Shown here one piece after another: positions 1 through 7,320 of a DNA stretch of 64,000 nucleotides; position 1 is the first letter of the stretch; every line of letters begins with the position of its first letter. Source of the stretch: Rhizobium sp. WSM4643 (GTDB taxonomy: Bacteria > Pseudomonadota > Alphaproteobacteria > Rhizobiales > Rhizobiaceae); contig NZ_CP104042.1 in the NCBI RefSeq assembly GCF_025152745.1, positions 62,001 to 126,000 of the forward strand, written 5' to 3'. Made by a program: the position numbers and the translations under genes. The notes below the pieces were generated by a model. The model was not told where the DNA came from. It did no database searches and worked only from the letters and a program-made list of their open reading frames with translations.

Positions 1-159
1 TCAAAAGTCGGCATCTGGCCCGGCAAGCGGGATTTTGCGCAGGCCTGGGCCTGCGACCGCCGCTTCAGCCCTTCGATGGACGAGACCGAGCGGCAGGGCA
101 AGATCATCGGCTGGAAGAATGCCGTATCCAGAATGATTTCGGACGCCTCGGCGGGGTAG
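1..159 (+). CDS. glpK: Glycerol kinase, C-terminal fragment (5' end outside window)
   Basis: Frame 1 is open from the first base and ends at TAG 157-159, giving 52 residues. The tail reads VGIWPGKRDFAQAW, then RFSPSMDETER, then GWKNAVSR. This is the usual C-terminus of FGGY-family glycerol kinase, where a Trp-rich helix, an RF-P-M-x(3)-R segment and a final GW-x-AV-R helix close domain II. Glycerol kinase phosphorylates glycerol to sn-glycerol 3-phosphate in the cytoplasm, feeding glycolysis and lipid synthesis. The gene converges on the AlaRS-like gene across 78 bases. Only the tail is visible, so other FGGY sugar kinases cannot be fully excluded, but the tail matches GlpK best from memory of the family. 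Confidence 0.75.
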   Translation, partial: SKVGIWPGKRDFAQAWACDRRFSPSMDETERQGKIIGWKNAVSRMISDASAG

Positions 160-168
160 CAGCGCGGG

Positions 169-199
169 GCCATCGCCACGAGGCTTCCATAGCGATGGC
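169..199. terminator. Inverted repeat between convergent genes, possible terminator
   Basis: GCCATCGC (169-176) is repeated in inverted form as GCGATGGC (192-199), with a 15-base loop. It lies between the glpK stop (159) and the stop of the convergent AlaRS-like gene (238). There is no U-tract on either side, so intrinsic termination is unproven. Confidence 0.35.
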
Positions 200-237
200 A
201 AGGCCTCCCGCAATTGTCTCAGGAAGACTTGTCCCTG

Positions 238-1236
238 CTATTTGCCGATGATCTCCTGTATGTCGAAGAGATCGATGCCATGGGTGTCGAACCACCAGTC
301 GGGACTCATCTCGGAATGGCGTTCACGCAGACGCAGATATTTGGCGCGCAGCCGCTTCTGGCGCTCGACCTCTTCCTTGAAGAAGGGGTGATCGAGCGTG
401 CCGCCCATCTTGTGGATGCGACGGAGCAGTTTTCGCAAGACATATCCCTGCTCCTTATTACTCGGCCGGTAGCCGCTTTCCACGATTGTCATGACTGTCT
501 CGCACAGTGTCCCAAGCGCATCGTCTTGCGGCGTGCCGTTGACGATCATGTCGAGCCGTTCTGCGCCGAAGCCGACGTCGATGCAGGTTCCGAGCGGATT
601 GACGATGTTTCCGATCTCGGCGCCATCCTTGTAAAACTCGGTGCAGTATCCGCTGATGCTGCCATCGCTCCACATGCATTCCGGATCCGGCATGATGGGC
701 ACGCGCCCACCATAGAGCGGCGTCCATTCCACCAGGCGGTCCGGATGGATCGTTACATGATCCGGCACGAGCCCCAGCGTTCCCAGAAATTCGAGCCAGA
801 AATCGATGGCGTTGCCGACGGTCATTTCCCTGAAGGAGAAAAGGCCGAGCATGGTGAAATGGAGAAGATGGGTTCCGTCGCCGATCTCGTCGAGGTCGCC
901 CATGCGCAGGCAAGCCTGGCTGTTTGCGACGGTTCCACTATGGGAGGGATCGGAGAAGAGGGGCTTGTACTGCTGCATTCCAGCGCTGCAGAAGAGCGTG
1001 GTATCATCATGCGGCCGTACGGATTGGATGCGTATGAAATCGATGCCTTTGGAAAGGCAGAACTGTTGATATTGCTGGATCAGGCGTCCCGCGGTGACAT
1101 AGGCAACCTCCTTCGTTGTTCGTGTGCCTTTGGAAAAGATAGTGGTCTCCGGCGTGCACGGCAACCTGCCGCTATCGAAGATAAGCCGAATGGCGCTCTT
1201 GAAGATTGGCTCACTTGAGACTAAATATAGCCTCAA
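238..1236 (-). CDS. Stand-alone alanyl-tRNA synthetase-like catalytic core
   Basis: The 332-residue reading frame resembles the N-terminal catalytic domain of class II alanyl-tRNA synthetase. Residues from about 50 read AGRLIQQYQQFCLSKG, then FCSAGMQQYKPLF (like the T-N-AGMNQFK motif), then FTMLGLFSFRE (like MLGNFSFGDYF). Motif 3 follows as IDVGFGAERLD, then RPSNKEQGYVLRKLLRR. A shortened central region ends in WFDTHGIDLFDIQEI, which parallels YDTYGFPLDL. The editing domain and C-Ala domain are absent (full AlaRS is about 875 residues), so it is unlikely to be the housekeeping enzyme. Class II synthetase cores can activate an amino acid for transfer to other acceptors, but the acceptor here is unknown. 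The only in-frame start is TTG at 1236. The first 45 or so residues show no AlaRS similarity and overlie the neighbouring promoter. A strong Shine-Dalgarno with ATG at 1100 lies one base out of frame, so the 5' end is doubtful. Confidence 0.75.
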   Translation of the reverse strand: MRLYLVSSEPIFKSAIRLIFDSGRLPCTPETTIFSKGTRTTKEVAYVTAGRLIQQYQQFCLSKGIDFIRIQSVRPHDDTTLFCSAGMQQYKPLFSDPSHSGTVANSQACLRMGDLDEIGDGTHLLHFTMLGLFSFREMTVGNAIDFWLEFLGTLGLVPDHVTIHPDRLVEWTPLYGGRVPIMPDPECMWSDGSISGYCTEFYKDGAEIGNIVNPLGTCIDVGFGAERLDMIVNGTPQDDALGTLCETVMTIVESGYRPSNKEQGYVLRKLLRRIHKMGGTLDHPFFKEEVERQKRLRAKYLRLRERHSEMSPDWWFDTHGIDLFDIQEIIGK

Positions 1237-1239
1237 GTG
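1212..1239. promoter_or_regulatory. Palindromic operator of the Xre/RES toxin-antitoxin pair
   Basis: A perfect 8-base inverted repeat, CACTTGAG (1212-1219) and CTCAAGTG (1232-1239), surrounds an AT-rich core (ACTAAATATAG). It sits directly before the antitoxin ribosome binding site (GGAAGGAG, 1240-1246). Antitoxins of this family usually repress their own promoter, so this is the likely binding site (inference). Confidence 0.6.
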
Positions 1240-1254
1240 GGAAGGAGCTTTGCC

Positions 1255-1686
1255 ATGATGGGATTTGCAGTCATCGCCGACGTTCTCGGATTGCCCGCCA
1301 GGGAACCCGCATCGCGCTCAGCCTTTGGCCTGCTCTCCAGCATTGAGGAAGGCTTGCCAGTCAAGGCGCTTGATCGCATGGCGCTGCTTCTGGCGCCTGA
1401 TGATACCCAGTTCAAATATAGGCTCGTTCCAAAGGCCACCTATGAGCGGCGCAAGACCAAGCATCGGCTCTCCTCCGACGAGGGCATAAAGCTCGCCCGT
1501 CTGGCGCGCGTCTGGGGATCGGCGCTCGATGTCTGGCAGACCGAGACCGAGGCACGTGATTTCCTGTTTCGGCCGCATGCAATGCTGGAGGACAGGCGGC
1601 CAATCGACGTGGTCATCCAGAGCGAGATCGGCGGCGAGCTCGTGCTCGATATTCTCGGAAGCCTGAAATACGGCAGCGCTGCGTGA
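1255..1686 (+). CDS. Xre/MbcA/ParS-type antitoxin (DUF2384) of a RES toxin
   Basis: 143 residues from ATG 1255, chosen because GGAAGGAG lies 8 bases upstream. The frame is open from GTG 1237, but that start has no ribosome binding site. The C-terminal part (LARLARVWGSALDVWQTETEARDFLFRPHA, then DVVIQSEIGGELVLDILG) is the Xre/MbcA/ParS toxin-binding domain. In known pairs it caps the RES toxin's NAD-binding site. The N-terminal part is a small helical DNA-binding region. The stop overlaps the toxin start (GTGA), the usual antitoxin-first coupling. Regulation is probably by autorepression at the adjacent palindrome. Assignment rests on domain pattern plus the neighbouring RES gene. Confidence 0.85.
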   Translation: MMGFAVIADVLGLPAREPASRSAFGLLSSIEEGLPVKALDRMALLLAPDDTQFKYRLVPKATYERRKTKHRLSSDEGIKLARLARVWGSALDVWQTETEARDFLFRPHAMLEDRRPIDVVIQSEIGGELVLDILGSLKYGSAA

Positions 1687-2165
1687 GCGCACAGGTTCTT
1701 GACCGCACACTGACATCCGTCCGCATCGGAGATCCCAACGGAAGCTATCCGATCTTCGACGCCACTGGCTCGACCATCGCGCCGGGACGGTGGAACATGT
1801 CGGGCAGCCCGATCATCTATACGAGCGAGCACTATTCGACGGCGCTGCTGGAAAAACTCGTCCATGGCAGCGGGCGGCTGCCGCCCAACCAGCACTATGT
1901 CACGATCACCCTGCCGCGTGGGCTAAGCTACGAAGTCTTCTCCGAGCCCGCGCTGCCCGGCTGGGACAGCATGCCGGCTGTTGTCAGCAAGGCTTTCGGC
2001 GAAAAATGGTGCCAGGAAAAACGCAGCGCCATCCTGCTGGTCCCAAGCGTCGTCGCCCGAGTCGACCGCAACATATTGATCAATCCGGCCCATCCGGAAT
2101 TCGCCTCGATCGCGGTAAGCCTCCACCAACCGGTCTTCTGGGATCGTCGCTTGTTCGGCATGTGA
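1683..2165 (+). CDS. RES-domain toxin (NAD+-degrading)
   Basis: 160 residues starting at GTG 1683, translationally coupled to the antitoxin. RES-family features are visible: an early arginine segment (TSVRIGDPNG), GRWNMSGSPIIYTSEHYSTALLEKLVH, a mid segment EVFSEPALPGWD, and the late SAILLVPSVVAR followed by NILINPAHPEF. The Arg-Glu-Ser residues that name the family are plausible here (SVRIGD, LLEKLVH, RSAILLVPS). Known RES toxins degrade NAD+ in the cytoplasm, by glycohydrolysis or phosphorolysis, and stop growth until antitoxin returns. Length is normal for the family and no defect is seen. Confidence 0.88.
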   Translation: MSAQVLDRTLTSVRIGDPNGSYPIFDATGSTIAPGRWNMSGSPIIYTSEHYSTALLEKLVHGSGRLPPNQHYVTITLPRGLSYEVFSEPALPGWDSMPAVVSKAFGEKWCQEKRSAILLVPSVVARVDRNILINPAHPEFASIAVSLHQPVFWDRRLFGM

Positions 2166-2491
2166 TGGGGAGGGCCCTTCAGTCAGCGCTCCTGCATCCC
2201 CGATCGGGATCACGCTCTGCAGCTCCTTTGCGGGCTGGCCTTCAAGCTGCTGTGCATCGGGCTCCGGAATGGCATCGGTCGCGAGCCCCGGCAATCTTAC
2301 CGTTGAGGATGCCAGGCACTTAGTAAATTGGGAATCATGGACCGAAAAGAACCCATCGTCCGTTGTAGCAGAATGTACATTGCGCCTTGGCTTGCCATCG
2401 CGACCCCTGAAATTCCCGGTTAGATAAAACGAAATTTACTGCGACAATATAATCGCCCCACACGCGGTCAGCAGTACTCCGAATCCGAAAA
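2166..2491. other. Gap with no convincing gene
   Basis: Between the RES toxin stop and the small minus-strand ORF. A 73-codon minus-strand frame (2335-2556) runs through part of it. It begins inside the adjacent membrane ORF in another frame and shows no recognisable family. Composition becomes AT-richer from about 2330. Confidence 0.4.
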
Positions 2492-2725
2492 TCATGAACG
2501 GAGTACCGAAACAAACCCTTGATTTGTTCGATCTTTTTCGTCGGTTGAATCGCCATTATACAACCTAATCCCGACGTTGCTGTCTAAATCAAAGTTCCAA
2601 TTATTTCTTTTATAGAATATAACCTCTCGAACTTCCTGAATAACCAAAAATAAAACCACACTCGACAAGATTATCGCGCCGACAACAACGCCACCGGTAT
2701 CAAGATATTTCTCTGCTGAAAACAT
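2492..2725 (-). CDS. Small hypothetical single-pass membrane protein
   Basis: 77 residues. Residues about 11-29 (GGVVVGAIILSSVVLFLVI) form one hydrophobic segment, followed by a charged cytosolic-like tail (QEVREVIFYKRNNW). A purine-rich AAAGGGAAG stands just upstream of ATG 2725 as a possible ribosome binding site. Local composition is AT-richer than the flanking genes, and the ORF lies between two toxin-antitoxin pairs. No family is recognised. A second minus-strand frame (2335-2556) overlaps its 3' end, so a frameshifted longer gene is possible. Treat as tentative. Confidence 0.4.
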   Translation of the reverse strand: MFSAEKYLDTGGVVVGAIILSSVVLFLVIQEVREVIFYKRNNWNFDLDSNVGIRLYNGDSTDEKDRTNQGFVSVLRS

Positions 2726-2783
2726 TTTCTTCCCTTTAGGTGCCGCCAGACTGGGTTTCTGCGGTGAGCGCTGCTTCGACTAC

Positions 2784-3191
2784 TCACGCGTCCGTCTCCC
2801 ATGGATTTATCACCGCTGCGCCGGTGTCATCGAAATCACCGACATTGCGAGTAACGACAATCAGATCATAAACGATCGCGGTTGCGGCGATCAGCCCGTC
2901 GATATCGCCACGCGGCCGGATGCCGGCGATACGGCCCCATTCGACGGCGATCTCGTCGGTCACCGGCAGGATCCGGTCGCCATGATCATAACGCAGCTTG
3001 CGTAGCCACTCGGCGAGATGCGCCGCGGTCTTCGGATCCGATTTCTGTTTGAGGGCAATGCCGCGCATGATCTCGCCAAGCGTCAGCGCGCTCAGGTGGA
3101 TGGTGAGCGGATCGACGGAGCGCAGCCAGGAGACCGCCTGCGGCGTGCCGCGTCGCGCCTCCGAGATGATGTTGGTGTCGACCAGATACAT
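2784..3191 (-). CDS. vapC: VapC/FitB-like PIN-domain toxin ribonuclease
   Basis: 135 residues with the PIN-domain acidic residues in order: MYLVDTNIISE (first Asp), LGEIMRGIA (Glu), DIDGLIAATAIVYDL (Asp) and VTRNVGDFDDTGA (last Asp pair). PIN toxins are Mg2+-dependent RNases that cut tRNA or other RNA when freed from antitoxin. The start codon overlaps the antitoxin stop by one base (TGATG), giving a bicistronic unit read on the minus strand. The form closely resembles the FitB branch. No missing catalytic residue is seen, so an active toxin is likely. Confidence 0.9.
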   Translation of the reverse strand: MYLVDTNIISEARRGTPQAVSWLRSVDPLTIHLSALTLGEIMRGIALKQKSDPKTAAHLAEWLRKLRYDHGDRILPVTDEIAVEWGRIAGIRPRGDIDGLIAATAIVYDLIVVTRNVGDFDDTGAAVINPWETDA

Positions 3192-3445
3192 CAGAAGGCA
3201 ACGTCGCGGCTTGGCGTCTTGTTGCGTGCTTCGACCGCATCGGCGAACTCATCGTCCCAGGCGGGGCCACCGAGAAGGTCGTCGACGAGCGTCGGCCTGC
3301 CGGCGCGCAAGGCGTCATAGTCGCGGGCGGACAAAACGACGGCCGTGCGCTCGCCACGCACGGTCACTACCTGCGGCCCTTCTTGTCGGGCCTTCTGCAC
3401 GACCTTCGAAAATTGGTTTTTGGCGTCCTGCAGTTGCCATTCCAT
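3191..3445 (-). CDS. Phd/YefM-type antitoxin of the PIN toxin
   Basis: 84 residues. The N-terminus MEWQLQDAKNQFSKVVQKA, then GPQVVTVRGERTAVVLSARDYDALR, is the canonical Phd/YefM DNA-binding fold. The acidic C-terminal tail (LVDDLLGGPAWDDEFADAVEARN) would wrap the PIN toxin. ATG 3445 is preceded by AGGAG at a good distance. It is upstream of and coupled to the toxin. A perfect palindrome lies in its promoter region, consistent with autoregulation typical of these antitoxins. Confidence 0.9.
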   Translation of the reverse strand: MEWQLQDAKNQFSKVVQKARQEGPQVVTVRGERTAVVLSARDYDALRAGRPTLVDDLLGGPAWDDEFADAVEARNKTPSRDVAF

Positions 3446-3457
3446 CGATTCCGCTCC

Positions 3458-3476
3458 TAGCTAGACTGTCTAGCTA
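3458..3476. promoter_or_regulatory. Perfect palindromic operator of the Phd/VapC unit
   Basis: TAGCTAGAC (3458-3466), one central T, then GTCTAGCTA (3468-3476): a perfect 9-base inverted repeat 12 bases upstream of the antitoxin start and next to its ribosome binding site. This is the expected place and shape for a Phd-family autorepression site. Confidence 0.7.
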
Positions 3477-3614
3477 TGTAGGCGCGGAATGCTTGTACGT
3501 CAACGGCGGGACGTTCCTGAACGACAGAGTCCGGTTCTGCTATGAGGTGTCATAACAAAGTTCGACATCGTTGTGTTGGTGATCGGCACCTGTCGGTCTT
3601 ACTGGAAGCCGCGA

Positions 3615-4601
3615 TCACGCTCTCTGCCGCGGCGAGCGGGCCATCAGCCTAGCATAGGCGATGGCCGAGAGCATGTTGGCGTGGTTTGCCTTGCCGGTGC
3701 CGGCAATGTCAAAGGCGGTGCCATGATCTACCGAGACGCGGTCGATCGGCAGGCCGAGCGAGACGTTGACCGCCGTGTCGAAGGCGACGAGCTTGATCGG
3801 GATATGACCCTGGTCGTGATACTGGGCGATGACCAGATCGAAGGCGCCGTTATACGCGCGGGCAAACACCGTATCGGCCGAGATCGGCCCGACGACGTCG
3901 ATGCCCTTTGCCTGCGCCTGCTCGACGGCGGGCGCCAGGAATTCCGTATCCTCGGTGCCGAACAGGCCGTTCTCGCCGCAATGCGGATTGAGGCCTGCGA
4001 CGGCGATGCGTGCCTTGCGGCCGAGCCGCAGGAAATGCCGGTGGCCGGCTTCGATAGTCGCCAGCACCCGCTCGGTCTTGGCGCGCTCAATCGCACCCTT
4101 CAGCGAGATATGGGTGGAGACGTGGATGGTGTTCAGCCGCTCGGAGGCAAGCAGCATGAAGGAGCTCTTCGAGCCGGTGAGATGCGCGAGCAGCCCGGTA
4201 TGGCCGTCATGGTGATGGCCGGCGAGGTTCATCGCCTCTTTGTTGATCGGCGCGGTGACGATGACATCGGCTTGCCCCGACATGGCGAGATTGACGGCGC
4301 GGGTGATGTAGCGCACCGAGGCATCGCCGGCGACCGGGCTGACCTTGCCGATTTCGGGGAGGGCCGCGCCGAGCGCGACTTCGTCGACGGCGATCCTGTC
4401 GTCGCTGGTTATATCGGCAGCCCCGAACCGCAGTCCGGTGCCGCTGACACGGTCGGCGCGCTCCAGCGCTTCGACATTGCCGACGATCACGAAATCGCGG
4501 CGCTCCTCCCTTGGAAGGGCAGCCAAGGCCTTGACGATCACCTCGGGGCCGACGCCGGCCGGATCGCCGAGCGTTACCGCGACTTTCGCATTCCTGTCCA
4601 T
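3615..4601 (-). CDS. pdxA2: PdxA2-like 4-phospho-D-threonate/erythronate dehydrogenase
   Basis: 328 residues from ATG 4601, chosen because GGAAGGA lies 9 bases upstream. The longer TTG start at 4619 would include that site. PdxA-family motifs are present: [12 protein letters not shown] at the N-terminus, the metal His in [24 protein letters not shown], the second metal site [10 protein letters not shown], and [12 protein letters not shown]. PdxA oxidises and decarboxylates 4-phosphohydroxythreonine. Paralogues placed with DUF1537 kinases act on 4-phosphothreonate or 4-phosphoerythronate and give dihydroxyacetone phosphate. Such a kinase is encoded at 14222, so the catabolic role is preferred over vitamin B6 synthesis. 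It is last in the minus arm, 29 bases after the alcohol dehydrogenase gene. Confidence 0.85.
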   Translation of the reverse strand: MDRNAKVAVTLGDPAGVGPEVIVKALAALPREERRDFVIVGNVEALERADRVSGTGLRFGAADITSDDRIAVDEVALGAALPEIGKVSPVAGDASVRYITRAVNLAMSGQADVIVTAPINKEAMNLAGHHHDGHTGLLAHLTGSKSSFMLLASERLNTIHVSTHISLKGAIERAKTERVLATIEAGHRHFLRLGRKARIAVAGLNPHCGENGLFGTEDTEFLAPAVEQAQAKGIDVVGPISADTVFARAYNGAFDLVIAQYHDQGHIPIKLVAFDTAVNVSLGLPIDRVSVDHGTAFDIAGTGKANHANMLSAIAYARLMARSPRQRA

Positions 4602-4630
4602 CAATCGAGTTCCTTCCAAAGACCCGTCGC

Positions 4631-5764
4631 CTAGAAGGCGGCCGCATAAATCGAGCGAATGTCGGCGCGCGTGAGATCGCGCGGATTGTTATCGAGCAGA
4701 CGGCGAATGGCAAAGGCGTCTTCGGCCATGGCGTCGAGATCGCTTTCCGGCACGCCGAGGCCGGAAAGCTTCATCTCGATGCCGAGTTCGGCGCAGAAAG
4801 CGTAAGCCGCATCGAAGACGGAGGTGACGTTTTCGGAGGTTTCACGCCCAAGCGCTTCCATCACCGCCCTGGTTTTCTCAGGCGCGGATGGTGTGTTGAA
4901 GGCGAGAACATGCGGAAAGATCAGCGCATTGGCCGCGCCATGGGCCACATGCCAGCGCGTTCCGAGGGGGTAGGCGAGCGCATGGCCGCCGGCGGTGTTG
5001 ACCGGGCCGAGGCAGAATCCGCCGTAAAGCGAGGCGAGCGAGAGGCCGGCACGCGCCTCGGCGTCATTGCCATCCCTGACGGCGCGGGCGAGATATTTGC
5101 CGACGAGCCGCGTTCCCTCGATCGCATAGATGTCGACCATCGGATGGGCCTTGCGGTTGGTGAAGGCCTCGACGCAATGGGCCATGGCATCGACGCCGGT
5201 TGCCGCCGTCGTGCGGGCCGGGACACTGAAGGTCAAAGCAGGATCGATGACGGCGATATCGGCCAGCATATGCAGGCTTTCGACGGCAAGCTTTGCCATC
5301 GTCGCCGGATCGGTGACCAGCGCGCGGATGCCGGCCTCGCTGCCGGTGCCCGATGTCGTCGGCACCTGAGCGAGCGCGACCTTGCGCGGCCCATGCACCC
5401 GGTTCGGACCGACGACCTCCCGCAGCGTCTGGGCGGAACCGGCAAGCACTGCGGCGAGTTTTGCCAGATCCATGGCGCTGCCGCCGCCGAAGCCGACGAT
5501 CAGTTCGGCATCGGCGGCGTTTGCCGCCGCCAGGACCTTTTCGAGATTGGCCGTATCCGGTTCAGGCGTCACTTCGGCAAAGACGGTTACCTCGCCCTTC
5601 AGCTCCAGCACGTCGATGCGTGAAGCGTTGAAGGCATCGGAGATGACGAGCGTGCGCCGATAGCCCTTTTCATCAGCCCATTTGCCAAGCTTTCCCGCCG
5701 TGCCGACCCCGAATTCGATCAGATGCGGCCGAACTATCGTGATCGGCGAATCCAAGCTGGCCAT
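4631..5764 (-). CDS. Iron-containing (group III) alcohol dehydrogenase
   Basis: 377 residues from ATG 5764, preceded by GGGAGG. The frame is open further upstream to 5893 but has no start site there. Motifs: the NAD-binding glycine loop [22 protein letters not shown], then the metal ligands in [13 protein letters not shown] and [10 protein letters not shown] followed by [12 protein letters not shown]. The family uses Fe2+ or Zn2+ and NAD(P)H to interconvert small aldehydes or lactaldehyde-type substrates and alcohols in the cytoplasm. Between an aldolase and a C4-acid dehydrogenase, it could reduce or oxidise the C4 aldehyde released by the aldolase (inference). The gene has its own candidate promoter, although it lies in the same orientation as the two genes upstream. 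Confidence 0.88.
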   Translation of the reverse strand: MASLDSPITIVRPHLIEFGVGTAGKLGKWADEKGYRRTLVISDAFNASRIDVLELKGEVTVFAEVTPEPDTANLEKVLAAANAADAELIVGFGGGSAMDLAKLAAVLAGSAQTLREVVGPNRVHGPRKVALAQVPTTSGTGSEAGIRALVTDPATMAKLAVESLHMLADIAVIDPALTFSVPARTTAATGVDAMAHCVEAFTNRKAHPMVDIYAIEGTRLVGKYLARAVRDGNDAEARAGLSLASLYGGFCLGPVNTAGGHALAYPLGTRWHVAHGAANALIFPHVLAFNTPSAPEKTRAVMEALGRETSENVTSVFDAAYAFCAELGIEMKLSGLGVPESDLDAMAEDAFAIRRLLDNNPRDLTRADIRSIYAAAF

Positions 5765-6121
5765 GAACCAGTCCTCCCTGCAAGATCTTGCGGCACTATC
5801 GTCGCCCTCTTTAATGTAAAGTTGTAAGATCAATGTCAAGCCGACATTCCAGCAAGCGGAATTTTTTGTCGCCAGATTTGCGATCAATCGCACTTCAAGG
5901 CGGCGCTTCCATTCTAATATAGGTAAATATGTCAGTGATTTATGGAATATATCGATGAAAACGGCACGTCAGGCACCGCTGGCCATTATCCTTTGCGACG
6001 GCGGTGAATAATCCGATTCTGTTGTCATTTTCTTCCGTCAGTCAACCCGCAGGCGTTGTCATTCTACATCCTCTCGTATGCGGTCGGACGCAGGTTTACA
6101 ATTTTCCGGCTGCCGCTTTGT
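5765..6121. other. Long spacer inside the minus arm
   Basis: 357 bases between the sialidase-fold gene stop and the alcohol dehydrogenase start. Apart from the candidate promoter at 5811-5839, no ORF with a recognisable product and no clear hairpin was seen. The length implies the last two genes can be expressed separately. Confidence 0.5.
5811..5839 (-). promoter_or_regulatory. Candidate sigma-70 promoter of the alcohol dehydrogenase/pdxA2 pair
   Basis: On the minus strand TTGACA (5839-5834) is followed after 17 bases by CATTAA (5816-5811), about 47 bases upstream of the dehydrogenase start. The -35 is perfect and the -10 is weak. Confidence 0.4.
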
Positions 6122-7309
6122 TCACGGCAGGGATTTGGGGGCAAGACTGATATATTTGATGGCGCGCCGGTAGTAGGTGTAGGCGATATGGAGCGTGCCG
6201 TCGCTGCCCTGGACGATCGACGGATAGGAGAATTCGCGGTTCAGCGAATCCTTCGAATTGTTGCTGAGGCAGAAGCCGTCGCCGGTATCGAGGTCGATGC
6301 GATGCGGAAAGCTCTTGCCGCCATCCCTCGATATCGCAAGGCTCAGCGGCGCACGCGGAACACCCCAGACGGCCTTACGTGCACTGGTATCGGCCACGAC
6401 GGCTGTCTCTCCAGCCTCGCCACCGTCGATTTCGTCGTAGAGAGACTGGCGCCGTGCATCCGACATGGCGGCATTCGAATGGTTGTAAACCATTGCGATT
6501 GCTCCATCATTCAGGACAGTGGCCTGGATCGAGGAATTGTTGTTCGGCAATTCGGCGGGCTCGGGCGCGCTCCATGTCTCGCCGCCGTCGGATGATCGGC
6601 TGGACAGGATGTTTTCGGCGAAACGGTTGCGGTAGAAGGCGATCATCGCGTCGCCGCCAAGCGGCAGGATGTTCATGTGCACCGCGCCAATACTACCTGG
6701 AATATCGCGCATCTGCCAGCTGGCGCCGCCATCACGCGACACCAGCACGGCCGCCGTATCGGCATCGCCGCTCCAGCGCTGGCCATTCAGGCCGACGCAG
6801 CGGAAGACCGGAAGCAGCCAGTCGCCTTTGCCGTTGACGACGATCTGTTGTCGAACGAAGGTGCCGGGACTGTCGCAAAGGATACGAACCGGGCCGAAGA
6901 TCTGGCCGCCGTCGCCTGAAATCCGGCATTTGACAACTGAACCATCCTGATTTCCGGAAGTCTGCGACGTATAGAGCAGCCATATTTTTCCGTCCGGAGC
7001 CTTGAAAATCAACGGGTTCTGTTCGGATTTCTCCGGATCGTCGCTCATCTTTTCCGGCACCGACCAGCGCTCGGAGCCCGGCGCCAGCCGCGACATGTAA
7101 ATCGAGATATCACCCATGCCCTCCATCGTGCCGCCGAACCAGACGCAGGTTAGCGTGCCGTCGGGCAGAAAAGCGAGATTTGCGGCATGGTTCTGGATGC
7201 AGGGGGAGGGCAGATAGGCATCCGCACGACCCTCGACCGTGGGGTGAGGGGCGATGACCCCGGTCATTAGGGCCGGAACGGCTTCCGGAGGCAGGCCGGT
7301 AAAACTCAT
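6122..7309 (-). CDS. Sialidase-fold (BNR/Asp-box) glycosidase-like protein
   Basis: 395 residues from ATG 7309, with GAGGAGA upstream overlapping the end of the aldolase gene. At least four Asp-box repeats are visible (SGDGGQIF, SRDGGASW, SSDGGETW, SRDGGKSF), the mark of six-bladed sialidase propellers. Candidate active-site arginines occur in TFVRQQIVV and FYRNRFAENIL, and the C-terminus has REFSYPSIVQ and YTYYRRAIKYI. No signal peptide is visible, so it should act in the cytoplasm on an imported glycoside. The fold covers sialidases, 2-keto-3-deoxy acid hydrolases and some uronate lyases, so sialic acid need not be the substrate. It is coupled to the aldolase gene, 11 bases apart. Confidence 0.8.
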   Translation of the reverse strand: MSFTGLPPEAVPALMTGVIAPHPTVEGRADAYLPSPCIQNHAANLAFLPDGTLTCVWFGGTMEGMGDISIYMSRLAPGSERWSVPEKMSDDPEKSEQNPLIFKAPDGKIWLLYTSQTSGNQDGSVVKCRISGDGGQIFGPVRILCDSPGTFVRQQIVVNGKGDWLLPVFRCVGLNGQRWSGDADTAAVLVSRDGGASWQMRDIPGSIGAVHMNILPLGGDAMIAFYRNRFAENILSSRSSDGGETWSAPEPAELPNNNSSIQATVLNDGAIAMVYNHSNAAMSDARRQSLYDEIDGGEAGETAVVADTSARKAVWGVPRAPLSLAISRDGGKSFPHRIDLDTGDGFCLSNNSKDSLNREFSYPSIVQGSDGTLHIAYTYYRRAIKYISLAPKSLP

Positions 7310-7320
7310 GACGGATCTCC

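Noticed and set aside
214..1218. 334-codon plus-strand frame opposite the AlaRS-like gene
   Set aside because: The minus-strand frame has clear AlaRS motifs; the plus frame is an unrelated shadow without family features.
1790..2323. 177-codon plus-strand frame over the RES toxin
   Set aside because: Alternate frame of the toxin gene, low complexity, no recognisable domain.
3573..4634. 353-codon plus-strand frame opposite the PdxA2-like gene
   Set aside because: Arg/Gly/Asp-rich shadow of a high-GC gene; the minus strand carries all PdxA motifs and a ribosome site.
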